Source: Pacificispira spongiicola (GTDB lineage Bacteria; Pseudomonadota; Alphaproteobacteria; UBA8366; Aestuariispiraceae). From it: a DNA stretch of 64,000 nt. The translations under genes and the position numbers were made by a program. Below are positions 54,461-63,665 of the stretch, piece after piece. The stretch lies in the NCBI RefSeq assembly GCF_012926505.1, contig NZ_JABBNT010000003.1:124001-188000 (forward strand), written 5' to 3'. Below the pieces are notes generated by a model. It was not told the origin of the DNA. It saw only the letters and a list, made by a program, of their open reading frames with translations, and made no database searches. The stretch's first letter is position 1. Every line of letters starts with the position of its first letter.

Positions 54461-56416
54461 ATGGTGGCAATTACACTTCCCGACGGAACGGTTAAATCTT
54501 ACGACGGCCCGGTCACGGCGCTGCAGGTCGCCGAGGAAATCGGCCCCGGCCTTGCGAAAGCGGCTGTCCTGGCGCGCGTCGACGGCGCGGAATGGGATCT
54601 GACCCGTCCGATCGAGCAGGACGCGCAACTGGCGCTGATCCGTCGTCAGGACGAAGAGGCCCTGGAACTGATCCGCCATGACGCGGCGCATGTTCTGGCG
54701 ATGGCCGTGCAGGAACTGTTCCCCGGTACGCAGATTACCTTCGGCCCGGCGACGGAAGACGGCTTCTATTACGATTTCCATCGCGAGATTCCGTTTTCGA
54801 CGGAAGATTTCGAAGCGATCGAACAGCGCATGCGCGACATTGTCGACCGCGACATTCCCATCGTTCGCGAGGTCTGGGAACGCGCCGACGTGGCCGAGCT
54901 GTTCGCGGAGAAGGGCGAGAATTTCAAGGCCGAATGGGTCTGGGAACTGCCCGAAGGCGACGAGATCACGATGTACCGTCAGGGTGACTGGATCGACCTG
55001 TGCCGTGGCCCGCATCTGCCGTCCACGGGCCGTCTGGGCAAGGCGTTCAAGCTGATGCGGCTGGCGGGCGCCTATTGGCGCGGCGATGCCAACAACCCGC
55101 AGCTTCAGCGCATTTACGGCACGGCATGGCGTGACGAAAAGGAGCTGAAGGCGCATCTGACGCGGATTGAGGAAGCGGAAAAGCGCGACCACCGCAAGCT
55201 GGGCCGGGAACTGGACCTGTTCCATCTGCAAGAGGAAGCGCGCGGCTCCATCTTCTGGCACCCGAAAGGCTGGGCCGTTTATCGGGCCTGCGAACGCTAT
55301 ATGCGCGACCGGCTGGAAAAGGCCGGTTATGTCGAGGTGAAAACGCCGCAACTGGTCGACCGCACCCTGTGGGAAAAGTCCGGTCACTGGGACAAGTTCC
55401 GGGAGCACATGTTCATCGCCGAGGTCGACGAAGTCGATACGGGCGCGGACGGGCAGTCCCAGAACCGGCGCATGCTGGCGCTGAAGCCGATGAACTGTCC
55501 GGGGCATGTGCAAATCTTCAAGCAGGGCATCAAATCCTATCGCGACCTGCCGATCCGCATGGGCGAGTTCGGGTCCTGCCATCGCTATGAACCGTCGGGC
55601 GCCCTGCACGGGATCATGCGCGTGCGCGCCTTCACCCAGGACGATGCGCATATCTTCTGCACCGAAGACCAGATCGAATCCGAGACGAAGGAATTCATCG
55701 ACCTCTTGTCGTCGATCTATCGTGATTTCGGGTTCGAGGAATTCACCATCAAATTCTCCGACCGGCCGGACCTGCGCGCCGGGACGGACGAAACCTGGGA
55801 TAAAGCGGAAGACGCCCTGAAGCGCGCGACGGAAGCGGCGGGCGCAACCTTCACCCTGAATCCCGGCGAGGGCGCTTTCTATGGCCCGAAGCTGGAATTC
55901 GTGCTGCGCGACGCCATCGGCCGCGATTGGCAATGCGGGACGTTGCAGGTTGATTTCGTCCTGCCGGAACGCCTGGACGCGACCTATATGGCGGAAGACG
56001 GCAACCGCTACCGTCCGGTCATGCTGCATCGGGCGATCCTGGGGTCTTTCGAACGCTTCATCGGGATTCTGATCGAACAATATTCGGGCAAGTTCCCGAT
56101 GTGGCTGGCCCCGGTTCAGGCGACGGTCGCGACGATCACGAACGATGCCGACGGGTATGCCGGCGAGGTTCTGGCGAAGCTGAAGGCGGCTGGACTTCGG
56201 GCGGAATCCGACACGCGGAACGAAAAGATCAACCTGAAGGTTCGCGAATTGTCGTTGCAGAAGGTTCCGACGGTCTTGGTCGTCGGCAAGCGCGAACAGG
56301 AAGAAGGAACGGTGGCCCTGCGTCGTTTGGGCGGTAAGGATCAGGAAATTCTTGCGCTTGACGATGCTATTGCTATCCTAAAGGAAGAGGCGCGCATGCC
56401 AGCCGGTACGCCCTGA
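54461..56416 (+). CDS. thrS: threonyl-tRNA synthetase
   Basis: A 651-residue class II synthetase. The N-terminal TGS domain ([27 protein letters not shown]) is followed by the editing domain with [14 protein letters not shown] (zinc histidines), the catalytic core with [10 protein letters not shown] (zinc Cys), [30 protein letters not shown] (motif 2) and the C-terminal anticodon-binding domain with [43 protein letters not shown] precedes the ATG at 54461. It is 186 bp upstream of infC, the usual pairing. Confidence 0.96.
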   Translation: MVAITLPDGTVKSYDGPVTALQVAEEIGPGLAKAAVLARVDGAEWDLTRPIEQDAQLALIRRQDEEALELIRHDAAHVLAMAVQELFPGTQITFGPATEDGFYYDFHREIPFSTEDFEAIEQRMRDIVDRDIPIVREVWERADVAELFAEKGENFKAEWVWELPEGDEITMYRQGDWIDLCRGPHLPSTGRLGKAFKLMRLAGAYWRGDANNPQLQRIYGTAWRDEKELKAHLTRIEEAEKRDHRKLGRELDLFHLQEEARGSIFWHPKGWAVYRACERYMRDRLEKAGYVEVKTPQLVDRTLWEKSGHWDKFREHMFIAEVDEVDTGADGQSQNRRMLALKPMNCPGHVQIFKQGIKSYRDLPIRMGEFGSCHRYEPSGALHGIMRVRAFTQDDAHIFCTEDQIESETKEFIDLLSSIYRDFGFEEFTIKFSDRPDLRAGTDETWDKAEDALKRATEAAGATFTLNPGEGAFYGPKLEFVLRDAIGRDWQCGTLQVDFVLPERLDATYMAEDGNRYRPVMLHRAILGSFERFIGILIEQYSGKFPMWLAPVQATVATITNDADGYAGEVLAKLKAAGLRAESDTRNEKINLKVRELSLQKVPTVLVVGKREQEEGTVALRRLGGKDQEILALDDAIAILKEEARMPAGTP

Positions 56417-56602
56417 CGCTTCGATCCCCGGTCTTTCCGATGGGATTGGAGCCGAGGTCGTGTTCAGGGCTTGCGTGCCTTGTTGTGGATGCGCGACCCG
56501 TCTGAATATTTTGGGCTGAATTTTTCAGACCGAATATCGGGTCGGATCGCACATCGTCTTCCAGCGGATTTATATGCGTGATGCCTGGACGGGCATCGCG
56601 AT

Positions 56603-57181
56603 TTGTCGAAACGATTACGACCGAAAGAGGTCGAGGAGGCTCCTATACGCAGACCCCATTACGCTCCCCCCCCGTCGAAGGAGGGACCCCGCGTCAACGA
56701 AGAGATCACCGCGCGGGAAGTGCGCTGCATCGGTGCAGAAGGCGAAAACATCGGCGTCATCACGACCGCCGAGGGACTGAGACTCGCGGCGGAAGTCGGC
56801 CTGGATCTCGTCGAGATTTCGCCGAACGCCGAACCGCCCGTCTGCAAGATTCTGGATTTCGGCAAGTTCAAGTACGAGGCTCAAAAACGCAAAAACGAGG
56901 CTCGGAAAAAGCAGAAGACCATTGAGGTCAAGGAAATCAAATTCCGCCCGAATATCGAGCAGCACGATTATGAAGTCAAAATGCGCTCGCTGAACAAGTT
57001 CATCGACGAAGGCGACAAGGTGAAAGTCACCCTGCGCTTCCGGGGCCGCGAAATGGCGCACCAGGAACTCGGCCTTGAAGTGTTGAAACGGGTTCAGGAA
57101 GAAATGGACGAGAAAGCGAAGGTCGAACAGCGCCCGAACATGGAAGGCCGACAAATGGTCATGGTTCTGGCGCCACGCTGA
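56603..57181 (+). CDS. infC: translation initiation factor IF-3
   Basis: A 192-residue IF-3 that binds the 30S subunit and checks start codons. N-domain: [61 protein letters not shown]-domain: [49 protein letters not shown]. There is no ATG or GTG at the expected position; the frame starts at TTG 56603, and ATA at the first typical family residue is an alternative. Non-AUG starts (AUU in E. coli) are a known autoregulatory device of infC. rpmI and rplT do not follow; a strong terminator does. Confidence 0.95.
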   Translation: MSKRLRPKEVEEAPIRRPHYAPPPSKEGPRVNEEITAREVRCIGAEGENIGVITTAEGLRLAAEVGLDLVEISPNAEPPVCKILDFGKFKYEAQKRKNEARKKQKTIEVKEIKFRPNIEQHDYEVKMRSLNKFIDEGDKVKVTLRFRGREMAHQELGLEVLKRVQEEMDEKAKVEQRPNMEGRQMVMVLAPR

Positions 57182-57207
57182 TCCGTCTGTTGCGGTTATC
57201 GAACAAG

Positions 57208-57236
57208 CGGTCGCGAAGAAATTCGCGGCCGTTTTT
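57208..57236 (+). terminator. rho-independent terminator after infC
   Basis: CGGTCGCGAA (57208-57217) pairs with TTCGCGGCCG (57222-57231), one G-T wobble, followed by TTTTT (57232-57236). It starts 27 bp after the infC stop. Confidence 0.9.
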
Positions 57237-57313
57237 CTTATCAACTTAGCGCTCTACAATCCGTCGGGGTGCAGTGTATTCTCGCCGCATCGGTTTCAAA
57301 TGCAGGACTGCCC

Positions 57314-57847
57314 GTGCTTCTCAATTCTCCGCAAATCCCTTCCAATCAGGCCTATGCGTTCGCGGAGGACAGCCGCCTGCGGCTTTTGTTCGACCAATGG
57401 CAGGCGGTTCGCGGCAATCGGCAAATTCCGGATCGTCGGGATTTCGATCCTCTGGACATGGTGCCGATCCTTCCGATGCTCTGGCTGTGCGACTATCACG
57501 CAAAGGAGGATGTGTTCCGTTTCAGACTGGCAGGCGACCGTGTTCGGGAAATGCATGGGCGACCCGTCAATGGGGTGCCGATTACCGATCTTGTGGATGA
57601 TGAAGCGCATAAGCGAACCTTGCACGCTATCCTAATGCGGGTGATTGACGGCCCCCTGATTCTGTTCACCGACGGGTACCTGTATCATTGTCAGAACCGC
57701 TACGTTCGCGGGCGCCGGTTGATCCTGCCGATGACGAGCGGCGACGGTATGGGACTGATCGGGGTGACATCGGTCGACGACAGCCCGGCGGAGATCGACC
57801 CGCACCTGATGAACGCCCCTATAATCAGGGAATTGCCGTTGCCATGA
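57314..57847 (+). CDS. PAS_5 domain protein
   Basis: A protein of about 177 residues built from a single PAS-like (PAS_5, DUF1488-type naming varies) domain. Core features are LRLLFDQWQAVRGNRQIPDRRDFDPLDMVPILPMLWLCDYHAKEDVFRFRLAGDRVREMHGRPVNG, the family's DP-x-x-x-x-x-LP-x-x-W pattern, and RGRRLILPMTSGDGMGLIGVTS at the end. No output domain or membrane segment is present. Candidate starts are GTG 57269 and GTG 57314; the latter was chosen because it begins just before the domain. It overlaps the next gene by 4 bp (ATGA), and the two are paralogues. Confidence 0.75.
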   Translation: MLLNSPQIPSNQAYAFAEDSRLRLLFDQWQAVRGNRQIPDRRDFDPLDMVPILPMLWLCDYHAKEDVFRFRLAGDRVREMHGRPVNGVPITDLVDDEAHKRTLHAILMRVIDGPLILFTDGYLYHCQNRYVRGRRLILPMTSGDGMGLIGVTSVDDSPAEIDPHLMNAPIIRELPLP

Positions 57848-58368
57848 AGGATGCTAGGCCACCATTTGTCGGCGCGGGGTTCGACGATCCCCGGTTTATC
57901 CTGTTGTATTCCCATTGGAACAACATACGACCGCCGGGGAGCGTCCCGTCCCGGCGTGCCATTGATCCCATTGAGATTTTTCGACTGTTACCGATAATCT
58001 GGCTTTGTGATTATTGTGAGTCAAAAGACACATTTCGATTTCGTCTCGCCGGAGAGGAAATCTGTGCGCCATATCAAAGAAACATTAAAGGAATGACGCT
58101 GGACCAAATGTTCGACGGTGATCGTTTCGTCTACGCCAATACACAATTGAAAAAAACCGCCTTGGATCCGTGCATCAACCTGGTTTCCGGGTTCAAGGTG
58201 TGGAATGTCGATCGGTATAATGACGGCATGCGTTTGATTCTACCGCTTCTTACCGACGGAATCCCGGGTATCGTGGCTATTACGATCGCGATTCCATCGG
58301 TAACGCCGGAGGAGACGGATTTCGACGAAACCATGCTGACCGCCCACGCTTTTCCGATCCCGGCTTGA
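57844..58368 (+). CDS. PAS_5 domain protein (paralogue of the preceding gene)
   Basis: A 174-residue single-PAS_5 protein. It shares with its neighbour FILLYSHWNNIRPPGSVPSRRAIDPIEIFRLLPIIWLCDYCESKDTFRFRLAGEEICAPYQRNIKG and MRLILPLLTDGIPGIVAITIAI. Start/stop overlap implies translational coupling. The middle of the gene is locally AT-rich (TTTTT, AAAAA and TTATTG runs), unlike the flanks, which may mark recent divergence. It converges with the choline-sulfatase-like gene. Function unknown. Confidence 0.8.
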   Translation: MKDARPPFVGAGFDDPRFILLYSHWNNIRPPGSVPSRRAIDPIEIFRLLPIIWLCDYCESKDTFRFRLAGEEICAPYQRNIKGMTLDQMFDGDRFVYANTQLKKTALDPCINLVSGFKVWNVDRYNDGMRLILPLLTDGIPGIVAITIAIPSVTPEETDFDETMLTAHAFPIPA

Positions 58369-58413
58369 TTTGTCTCCGTCAGGCCGACCGGCACTTGGTT
58401 CCGCCGTACCCGG

Positions 58414-59955
58414 TCAGCTCCATTTCGGGTTGAACGACACCGGACGGGGATAGCGCGACGCGATGTCGTGCTTCGTCAGGTCCATATGGCTGCGTGAATA
58501 TTCTTCCGTCGCGTCGCGTTTGATCTGCCAGTCCCAGCCGGTATGCGCCCCGATCTTCAAGGCACCGGACAGGATTCGACGGCGGTTCTGACTGTCCAGC
58601 ACCTTCGCGTAGATGTCGTCCGTGTTCCAATGAGCCTGCGCGGTGGCGCGGAAATCCGCCATCCGGTCGGCCTGTACCGCGTCGCCCGCCAGATTGTGCA
58701 ATTCGTCCGGGTCGGCGGCCAGGTCGAACAATTGTTCCGGGTCGTTCGGGCAGCAGGTGTATTTCCAGCTTCCCTTGCGCAGCATCAGCATCGGCTGACC
58801 GGTACCTTCGGCGGTGTATTCGACGCGGGTTTCGTTCCGATCGCCCAGTGACAACAGGCTGGTTCCGTCCAACGGATCGACCGGTTCCGGCACCGGACGG
58901 CCGGTCGCCGCCGCAGCGATTTCCAGCAGGGTCGGGGTCACGTCGACCTGACTGACCGGGCGCGATTCGACCGTTCCGGCGTTTTCCATACCCGGCACGG
59001 AGACGATCAGCGGCACCCGGCAGGACCATTCGAAAAAGCTCATTTTGTACCAAAGGCCGCGTTCGCCCAGCATGTCGCCGTGATCGGACACGAAGACGAT
59101 CGCGGTTTCGTCGGCGATACCGCATTCCTCCAGCGTCTGCTGCAACCGACCCAGCCAATCGTCGACATAGGTCACATTGGCCATATAGGCCCGGCGGGCC
59201 CGCGCGATGTCTTCGTCGTCGATATCGACCGCATCCAGCGCAATGACCTTTTCCAGGCGCAGGCTGTGCGGGTCGTTGTCCTCCCGGGCCGGGCGCGGCA
59301 CGCGCGGCATTGGGATATCCACGCCGTCATACATGTCCCAATAGGATTTCCGCGCGGCGTAGGGGTCGTGCGGGTGAATGAAGCTGGACACGATGCAGAA
59401 GGGACGGTCGTCTTCCGCCCGGACCGCGTCATAGATTGCGCGGATCGACGCGGCGCCGACTTCGTCGTCATAGGCCAATTGGTTCGTGATCGCGGCCGGG
59501 CCAGCCTGCACCACGGACGACATGTTATGGTACCACAGGTCGATGCGGTCGTCCGGCGCCCGCCATTCCGGAACCCAGCCGAAATCCGCCGGATAGACGT
59601 CGGTCGTGTAACGCTCTTCGAAACCGTGCAATTGGTCCGGTCCGACGAAATGCATCTTCCCGGCCAGACCGGTGCGATACCCCATCAGGCGCAGATAATG
59701 GGCGAAAGTCGGCACTGTCGACGGCAGGTAGGCCGCGTTGTCCCATCCACCGATCCGCGAAATGTACTGGCCGGTCATAAAAGCATAGCGGCCGGGCGTG
59801 CAGAGAGGTGAGTTACAATAGGCGGCGTCGAACCGAATGCCGTTCCGCGCCAGCCTGTCCAGGTTCGGCGTCTTGACCGCGTGGTTTCCGTAACAGCCGA
59901 CCATGAACGGTGTCAGTTGGTCCGCCATAACGATCAGAATGTTTTTTACGGCCAT
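58414..59955 (-). CDS. betC: choline-sulfatase-like arylsulfatase
   Basis: A 513-residue type I sulfatase. The FGly site is C52 in NSPLCTPGRYAFMTGQ (C-x-P-x-R), with the metal aspartate in VMADQLTPFMVG and SDHGDMLGERGLWYKMSFFEWSCRVPLIV later. The C-terminal region WDWQIKRDATEEYSRSHMDLTKHDIASRYPRPVSFNPKW is the Choline_sulf_C signature, which points to choline-O-sulfate hydrolysis giving choline. A bacterial modifier (FGly-generating enzyme) is needed from elsewhere. No betI/betAB adjacent. Divergent from the Fur-box gene. Confidence 0.85.
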   Translation of the reverse strand: MAVKNILIVMADQLTPFMVGCYGNHAVKTPNLDRLARNGIRFDAAYCNSPLCTPGRYAFMTGQYISRIGGWDNAAYLPSTVPTFAHYLRLMGYRTGLAGKMHFVGPDQLHGFEERYTTDVYPADFGWVPEWRAPDDRIDLWYHNMSSVVQAGPAAITNQLAYDDEVGAASIRAIYDAVRAEDDRPFCIVSSFIHPHDPYAARKSYWDMYDGVDIPMPRVPRPAREDNDPHSLRLEKVIALDAVDIDDEDIARARRAYMANVTYVDDWLGRLQQTLEECGIADETAIVFVSDHGDMLGERGLWYKMSFFEWSCRVPLIVSVPGMENAGTVESRPVSQVDVTPTLLEIAAAATGRPVPEPVDPLDGTSLLSLGDRNETRVEYTAEGTGQPMLMLRKGSWKYTCCPNDPEQLFDLAADPDELHNLAGDAVQADRMADFRATAQAHWNTDDIYAKVLDSQNRRRILSGALKIGAHTGWDWQIKRDATEEYSRSHMDLTKHDIASRYPRPVSFNPKWS

Positions 59956-60086
59956 GGTGCGTCCCCTCCCAGTGAATTGCGCCCTATACTGTGCATCAGT
60001 CGTAAGGTCCCTCGCGTCGGCACGATATCGAAATCGCGACTGCGAATTGCGAAAAGTCGCATGTCAATTTCCCTTGCATCTGTATT

Positions 60087-60105
60087 GCGAATGATTATCA
60101 TTATC
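60087..60105 (+). promoter_or_regulatory. Fur-box-like operator
   Basis: GCGAATGATTATCATTATC (60087-60105) matches the reverse complement of the Fur consensus GATAATGATAATCATTATC at about 16 of 19 bases. It lies 31 bp upstream of the gene at 60137 and within the 181-bp region shared with the divergent sulfatase. Confidence 0.8.
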
Positions 60106-60136
60106 GTATGTCGATGCAAACTTACGGACGCCCTTC

Positions 60137-60664
60137 ATGGTAAATCGTTTCGCCGGGCCCTGTCCGATGGACGGCCTTCCCCACATTGTCGATGTTGATG
60201 CCCTGCGTTTTTCGGAACGGATGGTTCTTTGGACGCTCAGACTGTGGCAGCAGAGCCTATTTACCGGCGGGGAAGCCAGAACGATCCTGGTAGAGGCCTA
60301 TGCCCGGCTGGGTGTGGACGGGGCTGTCGCGGCCATCGACGGGAGCCTGTGGCCGCACCGGGTCGGCGCCGTGCGCGATATCCGTTTCGAAGCACCGAAC
60401 CGCGGACGTCTGAATGCGGACGAAATCCGCATGCTCCATCTTCTGGCCCTGTATCAGAAGGGCATGCTGGCCGCCGCGCGACCGATCCATGATGCAACCC
60501 TGACGCCGACGGCGGCGCGATCGGTGCAGTCGCCGCTGACCGCTTGGAGCACCTTGCTGGAAGAGGCAGGCCTTATCTTGCCGTTGCGCGATTGGGTCCT
60601 GCCGGAACTGACCCCGGCGCCGACGCGCGATGCCGCGCCTCTTAGGGCCGCGACCCTGCACTGA
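60137..60664 (+). CDS. hypothetical protein downstream of a Fur box
   Basis: A 175-residue soluble protein not recognised. It contains ERMVLWTLRLWQQSLFTGGEARTILVEAYARLGVDGAVAAIDGSLWPH (helix-rich, residues about 27-74) and MLHLLALYQKGMLAAARP. No signal peptide, cysteine cluster or membrane segment is seen. The strong Fur-box match upstream makes iron regulation likely. Its 3' end overlaps the convergent histidine kinase by 23 bp. No function is proposed. Confidence 0.75.
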   Translation: MVNRFAGPCPMDGLPHIVDVDALRFSERMVLWTLRLWQQSLFTGGEARTILVEAYARLGVDGAVAAIDGSLWPHRVGAVRDIRFEAPNRGRLNADEIRMLHLLALYQKGMLAAARPIHDATLTPTAARSVQSPLTAWSTLLEEAGLILPLRDWVLPELTPAPTRDAAPLRAATLH

Positions 60665-62174
60665 CCCGATCCTCGTCCCGACCGGGCGCGTATCTGGCTG
60701 GCAGGCGCAGCGTGAATGTGGCTCCCGTTCCAGGCGCGCCCGCCACCGTAATCGTGCCGCCCATCGCTTCCGTCAGGCGCTTCACGATGGTCAGGCCCAA
60801 ACCGGCGCCCCCGAAAGCCCGCCTCGCGGATTGGTCTGCCTGACGGAACGGCTCGAACAAGGTATCGATCTGATTCGGGTCGAGCCCCAACCCGGTATCG
60901 GCGACGGTACAGACAAGCCAATCCGGCCCATCGGAAACGATTCTGAGGTCCGCGGTCCCGTTTTCCGTGAATTTGACGGCATTCCCGACCAGATGGGACA
61001 GGATTTGCTCCAACCGTTTTGGATCGAACAGAACGGGACGGGCGCATTCGGGATCGACGGACATGCTCAACCTGACATTCCGGTTTTCGGCCGCCGCCGC
61101 ATGGCGCTTCAGGACGGCATCCGCCAATTCCGTCAACGATACCGGCACCGGGGTCAGTCGCATCCGGCCCGTATCCAGGGCGCTGAAATCCAAAATATCG
61201 TCAACGATGCCTTTCAACTGATCGCAGGACGTCTTGATCACGTCGACGAAGCCGCGACGCCGATCGTCCAACTCGCTGCGGGACAGAAGCTCCGCCATCC
61301 CTGCAATGCCATGAATGGGCGTGCGGAGTTCGTGACTCATGGTGGACAGGAATTGGGATTTCGCCACATTTGCCGCCTCGGCTTCCGTCCGGCTTTCCTC
61401 CAAGCGGGATAGTGCGTCTCGCACCATTGTCACGACAGGAAATAGAATTCTTAGCGCGATGGCGATCACCGCGACGACGGTCCCGGACCATATGATCAAC
61501 TGCATATGCTGAAGCGAGGCAACGGCGGTTTCCGCCTTTTTCTGATAAAGCCGAACCGCGACATCCAGGTCATAAAGCAGCGGCTGCCGGGCGGCGGCGA
61601 TGACCCGATCGATATCCGGGCTGTTTGTGTTCTCGCCTTCCTGCAGGATCGACAGGCGCGCGGCATTTCGTTCCGCCGCCGCCAGAAAGGTCCAGACACG
61701 GTGATCCAGATCGACCGTGCCGAAATAGTGTTCGCGCAGCGGTCCGGTCGGCGGATCAATCCCCAGATCCGGATTGCCTATCGTCAGGTCCGTATGCGAT
61801 TGCCGCATCAGATCGATGGCCGACCGCAGAACCGCAAGGACGGGTTCCGCCTTCCGACCGCCGCTTTCCGACACGATCTTGACGGCTTCCTGCGTCAGCC
61901 CCGCGATGCGCTGGCTCAACATTCGCTGTCGGCCGCTCATATTGATTTCCAGGGCCGCGCCGTTCTGGGCATGCGTCACGATATGGCCGACGGCGTAGTC
62001 GATACTGATCAGGGCGACAATAATGATCAGGGCGAGAATGATCCGACGTTTCAGACCGGATGCTACGGTGTCCGGAGCAGGCGCGGACTCAATGGAGGCC
62101 GCGGCGGGATCGTCCGTCGTGACTTCCCCACCCTCTCGGGCGGTCCGCGGCTTTAGATCGTCTTCCCCCGTCAT
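60642..62174 (-). CDS. sensor histidine kinase with PilJ-type N-terminal domain
   Basis: A 510-residue membrane kinase. TM1 is about residues 44-64 and TM2 about 226-247. The periplasmic part holds the PilJ-like type IV pili sensing signature [23 protein letters not shown]. The cytoplasmic part has the HisKA box [15 protein letters not shown] (H281) and HATPase boxes [25 protein letters not shown] and [14 protein letters not shown]. There is no receiver domain, so the partner response regulator lies elsewhere. It is divergent from argG and overlaps the unknown gene at 60137 convergently. Confidence 0.9.
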   Translation of the reverse strand: MTGEDDLKPRTAREGGEVTTDDPAAASIESAPAPDTVASGLKRRIILALIIIVALISIDYAVGHIVTHAQNGAALEINMSGRQRMLSQRIAGLTQEAVKIVSESGGRKAEPVLAVLRSAIDLMRQSHTDLTIGNPDLGIDPPTGPLREHYFGTVDLDHRVWTFLAAAERNAARLSILQEGENTNSPDIDRVIAAARQPLLYDLDVAVRLYQKKAETAVASLQHMQLIIWSGTVVAVIAIALRILFPVVTMVRDALSRLEESRTEAEAANVAKSQFLSTMSHELRTPIHGIAGMAELLSRSELDDRRRGFVDVIKTSCDQLKGIVDDILDFSALDTGRMRLTPVPVSLTELADAVLKRHAAAAENRNVRLSMSVDPECARPVLFDPKRLEQILSHLVGNAVKFTENGTADLRIVSDGPDWLVCTVADTGLGLDPNQIDTLFEPFRQADQSARRAFGGAGLGLTIVKRLTEAMGGTITVAGAPGTGATFTLRLPARYAPGRDEDRVSAGSRP

Positions 62175-62392
62175 GGATCCTTACAGCGAGCTGCCCCCTG
62201 CTCGTTTCGGACCGGTTCTTCAGGATCCTCCCCGCTCGCACCGACAGCCGTTCGGATACGCGCCGCCCCACCTGCCCGGCGACCCGTCGTGGATCGCAGC
62301 AATCTTGCAAAGCGTCATTTCGGCGACTAGAACCGCCCCATAGAACCTTGGGGCGTATCATGCCGCCCAATTCCAGCGAGCGCGAGGGAATC

Positions 62393-63607
62393 ATGTCGAA
62401 GTCCGTCAAAAAAGTCGTTCTGGCCTATTCCGGGGGCCTGGATACCTCCGTCATCCTGCGCTGGCTTCAGGATCAGTATGGCTGCGAAGTCGTAACCTTC
62501 ACCGCCGATCTGGGTCAGGGCGAAGAGCTGGAGCCCGCCCGCAAGAAGGCGGAAATGATGGGCATCAAGCAGATCTATATCGACGATCTGCGGGAAGAAT
62601 TCGTGCGCGACTACGTCTTCCCGATGTTCCGGGCCAATGCGCTGTACGAAGGAACCTATCTGCTCGGCACCTCGATCGCCCGGCCGCTGATCGCCAAGCG
62701 CCAGATCGAAATCGCACTGGAAACCGGCGCGGACGCCGTCGCCCACGGCGCGACCGGCAAGGGCAACGACCAGGTTCGTTTCGAACTCAGCTACTACGCG
62801 CTGAAGCCCGACATCAAGATCATCGCCCCATGGCGCGAGTGGGATCTGACGTCGCGCACGAAGCTGATCGAATACGCCGAAAAGCACCAGATTCCGGTGC
62901 CGAAGGACAAGCGCGGCGAAGCGCCCTTCTCTCAGGACGCCAATCTGCTGCATATCTCGTCGGAAGGGAAAATTCTGGAAGACCCGGCGGTTCCGGCCGA
63001 TCTGGACCTGATCCTCAGCCGCATGGTCACGCCGGAAAGCGCGCCGGACAAGGCGGAGGAAATCGCCATTGATTTCGAACGCGGCAACCCGGTCGCCGTC
63101 AACGGCGAGAAATTGTCCCCGGCGGCGCTGCTGACCAAGCTGAACGAGTTGGGCGGCAAGCACGGCGTCGGCTGCATCGACATTGTGGAAAACCGCTTCA
63201 TCGGCATGAAGTCGCGCGGCGTCTACGAAACGCCCGGCGGCACGATCCTGTTCGCCATGCGCCGCGCGGTGGAAAGCCTGACGCTCGACCGGGGCGCCAT
63301 GCACCTGAAGGACGAGTTGATGCCACGCTATGCGGAGCTGATCTACAACGGCTTCTGGTTCTCGCCGGAACGCGAAATGCTGCAGGCCGCCATCGACCAT
63401 GCCAGCGAAGCCGTTACCGGCCGCGTCACCGCGAAACTGTATAAGGGCAATGTCATCGTCACGGGCCGCAGCGCGCCGAAGAGCCTCTACGACGCCGATA
63501 TCGTGACCTTCGAGGAAGACAGCGTCTACGACCAGCGCGACGCCGAAGGCTTCATCAAGCTGAACGCCCTGCGCCTGCGTCTGCGGGGCCGCCTGTTGGG
63601 TCGGTAA
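62393..63607 (+). CDS. argG: argininosuccinate synthase
   Basis: A 404-residue enzyme joining citrulline and aspartate in arginine synthesis. The ATP motif [15 protein letters not shown] (PP-loop), [54 protein letters not shown] and [21 protein letters not shown] are characteristic. GAGGGA precedes the ATG at 62393; a longer in-frame start exists. A strong terminator follows. Confidence 0.97.
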   Translation: MSKSVKKVVLAYSGGLDTSVILRWLQDQYGCEVVTFTADLGQGEELEPARKKAEMMGIKQIYIDDLREEFVRDYVFPMFRANALYEGTYLLGTSIARPLIAKRQIEIALETGADAVAHGATGKGNDQVRFELSYYALKPDIKIIAPWREWDLTSRTKLIEYAEKHQIPVPKDKRGEAPFSQDANLLHISSEGKILEDPAVPADLDLILSRMVTPESAPDKAEEIAIDFERGNPVAVNGEKLSPAALLTKLNELGGKHGVGCIDIVENRFIGMKSRGVYETPGGTILFAMRRAVESLTLDRGAMHLKDELMPRYAELIYNGFWFSPEREMLQAAIDHASEAVTGRVTAKLYKGNVIVTGRSAPKSLYDADIVTFEEDSVYDQRDAEGFIKLNALRLRLRGRLLGR

Positions 63608-63633
63608 GCCCGCCGTTAGTTGATGTAGGGAAG

Positions 63634-63664
63634 AGCCTCGGATCGTATCGGTCCGGGGCTTTTT
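63634..63664. terminator. bidirectional terminator between argG and the Rrf2 gene
   Basis: AGCCTCGGATCG (63634-63645) pairs with CGGTCCGGGGCT (63649-63660) over 12 bp with G-T wobbles, followed by TTTTC on the + strand. The Rrf2 stop at 63666 lies just beyond on the minus strand. Confidence 0.85.
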
Positions 63665-63665
63665 C

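Noticed and set aside
54230-56080. 616-residue - strand open frame opposite thrS
   Set aside because: Shadow of threonyl-tRNA synthetase.
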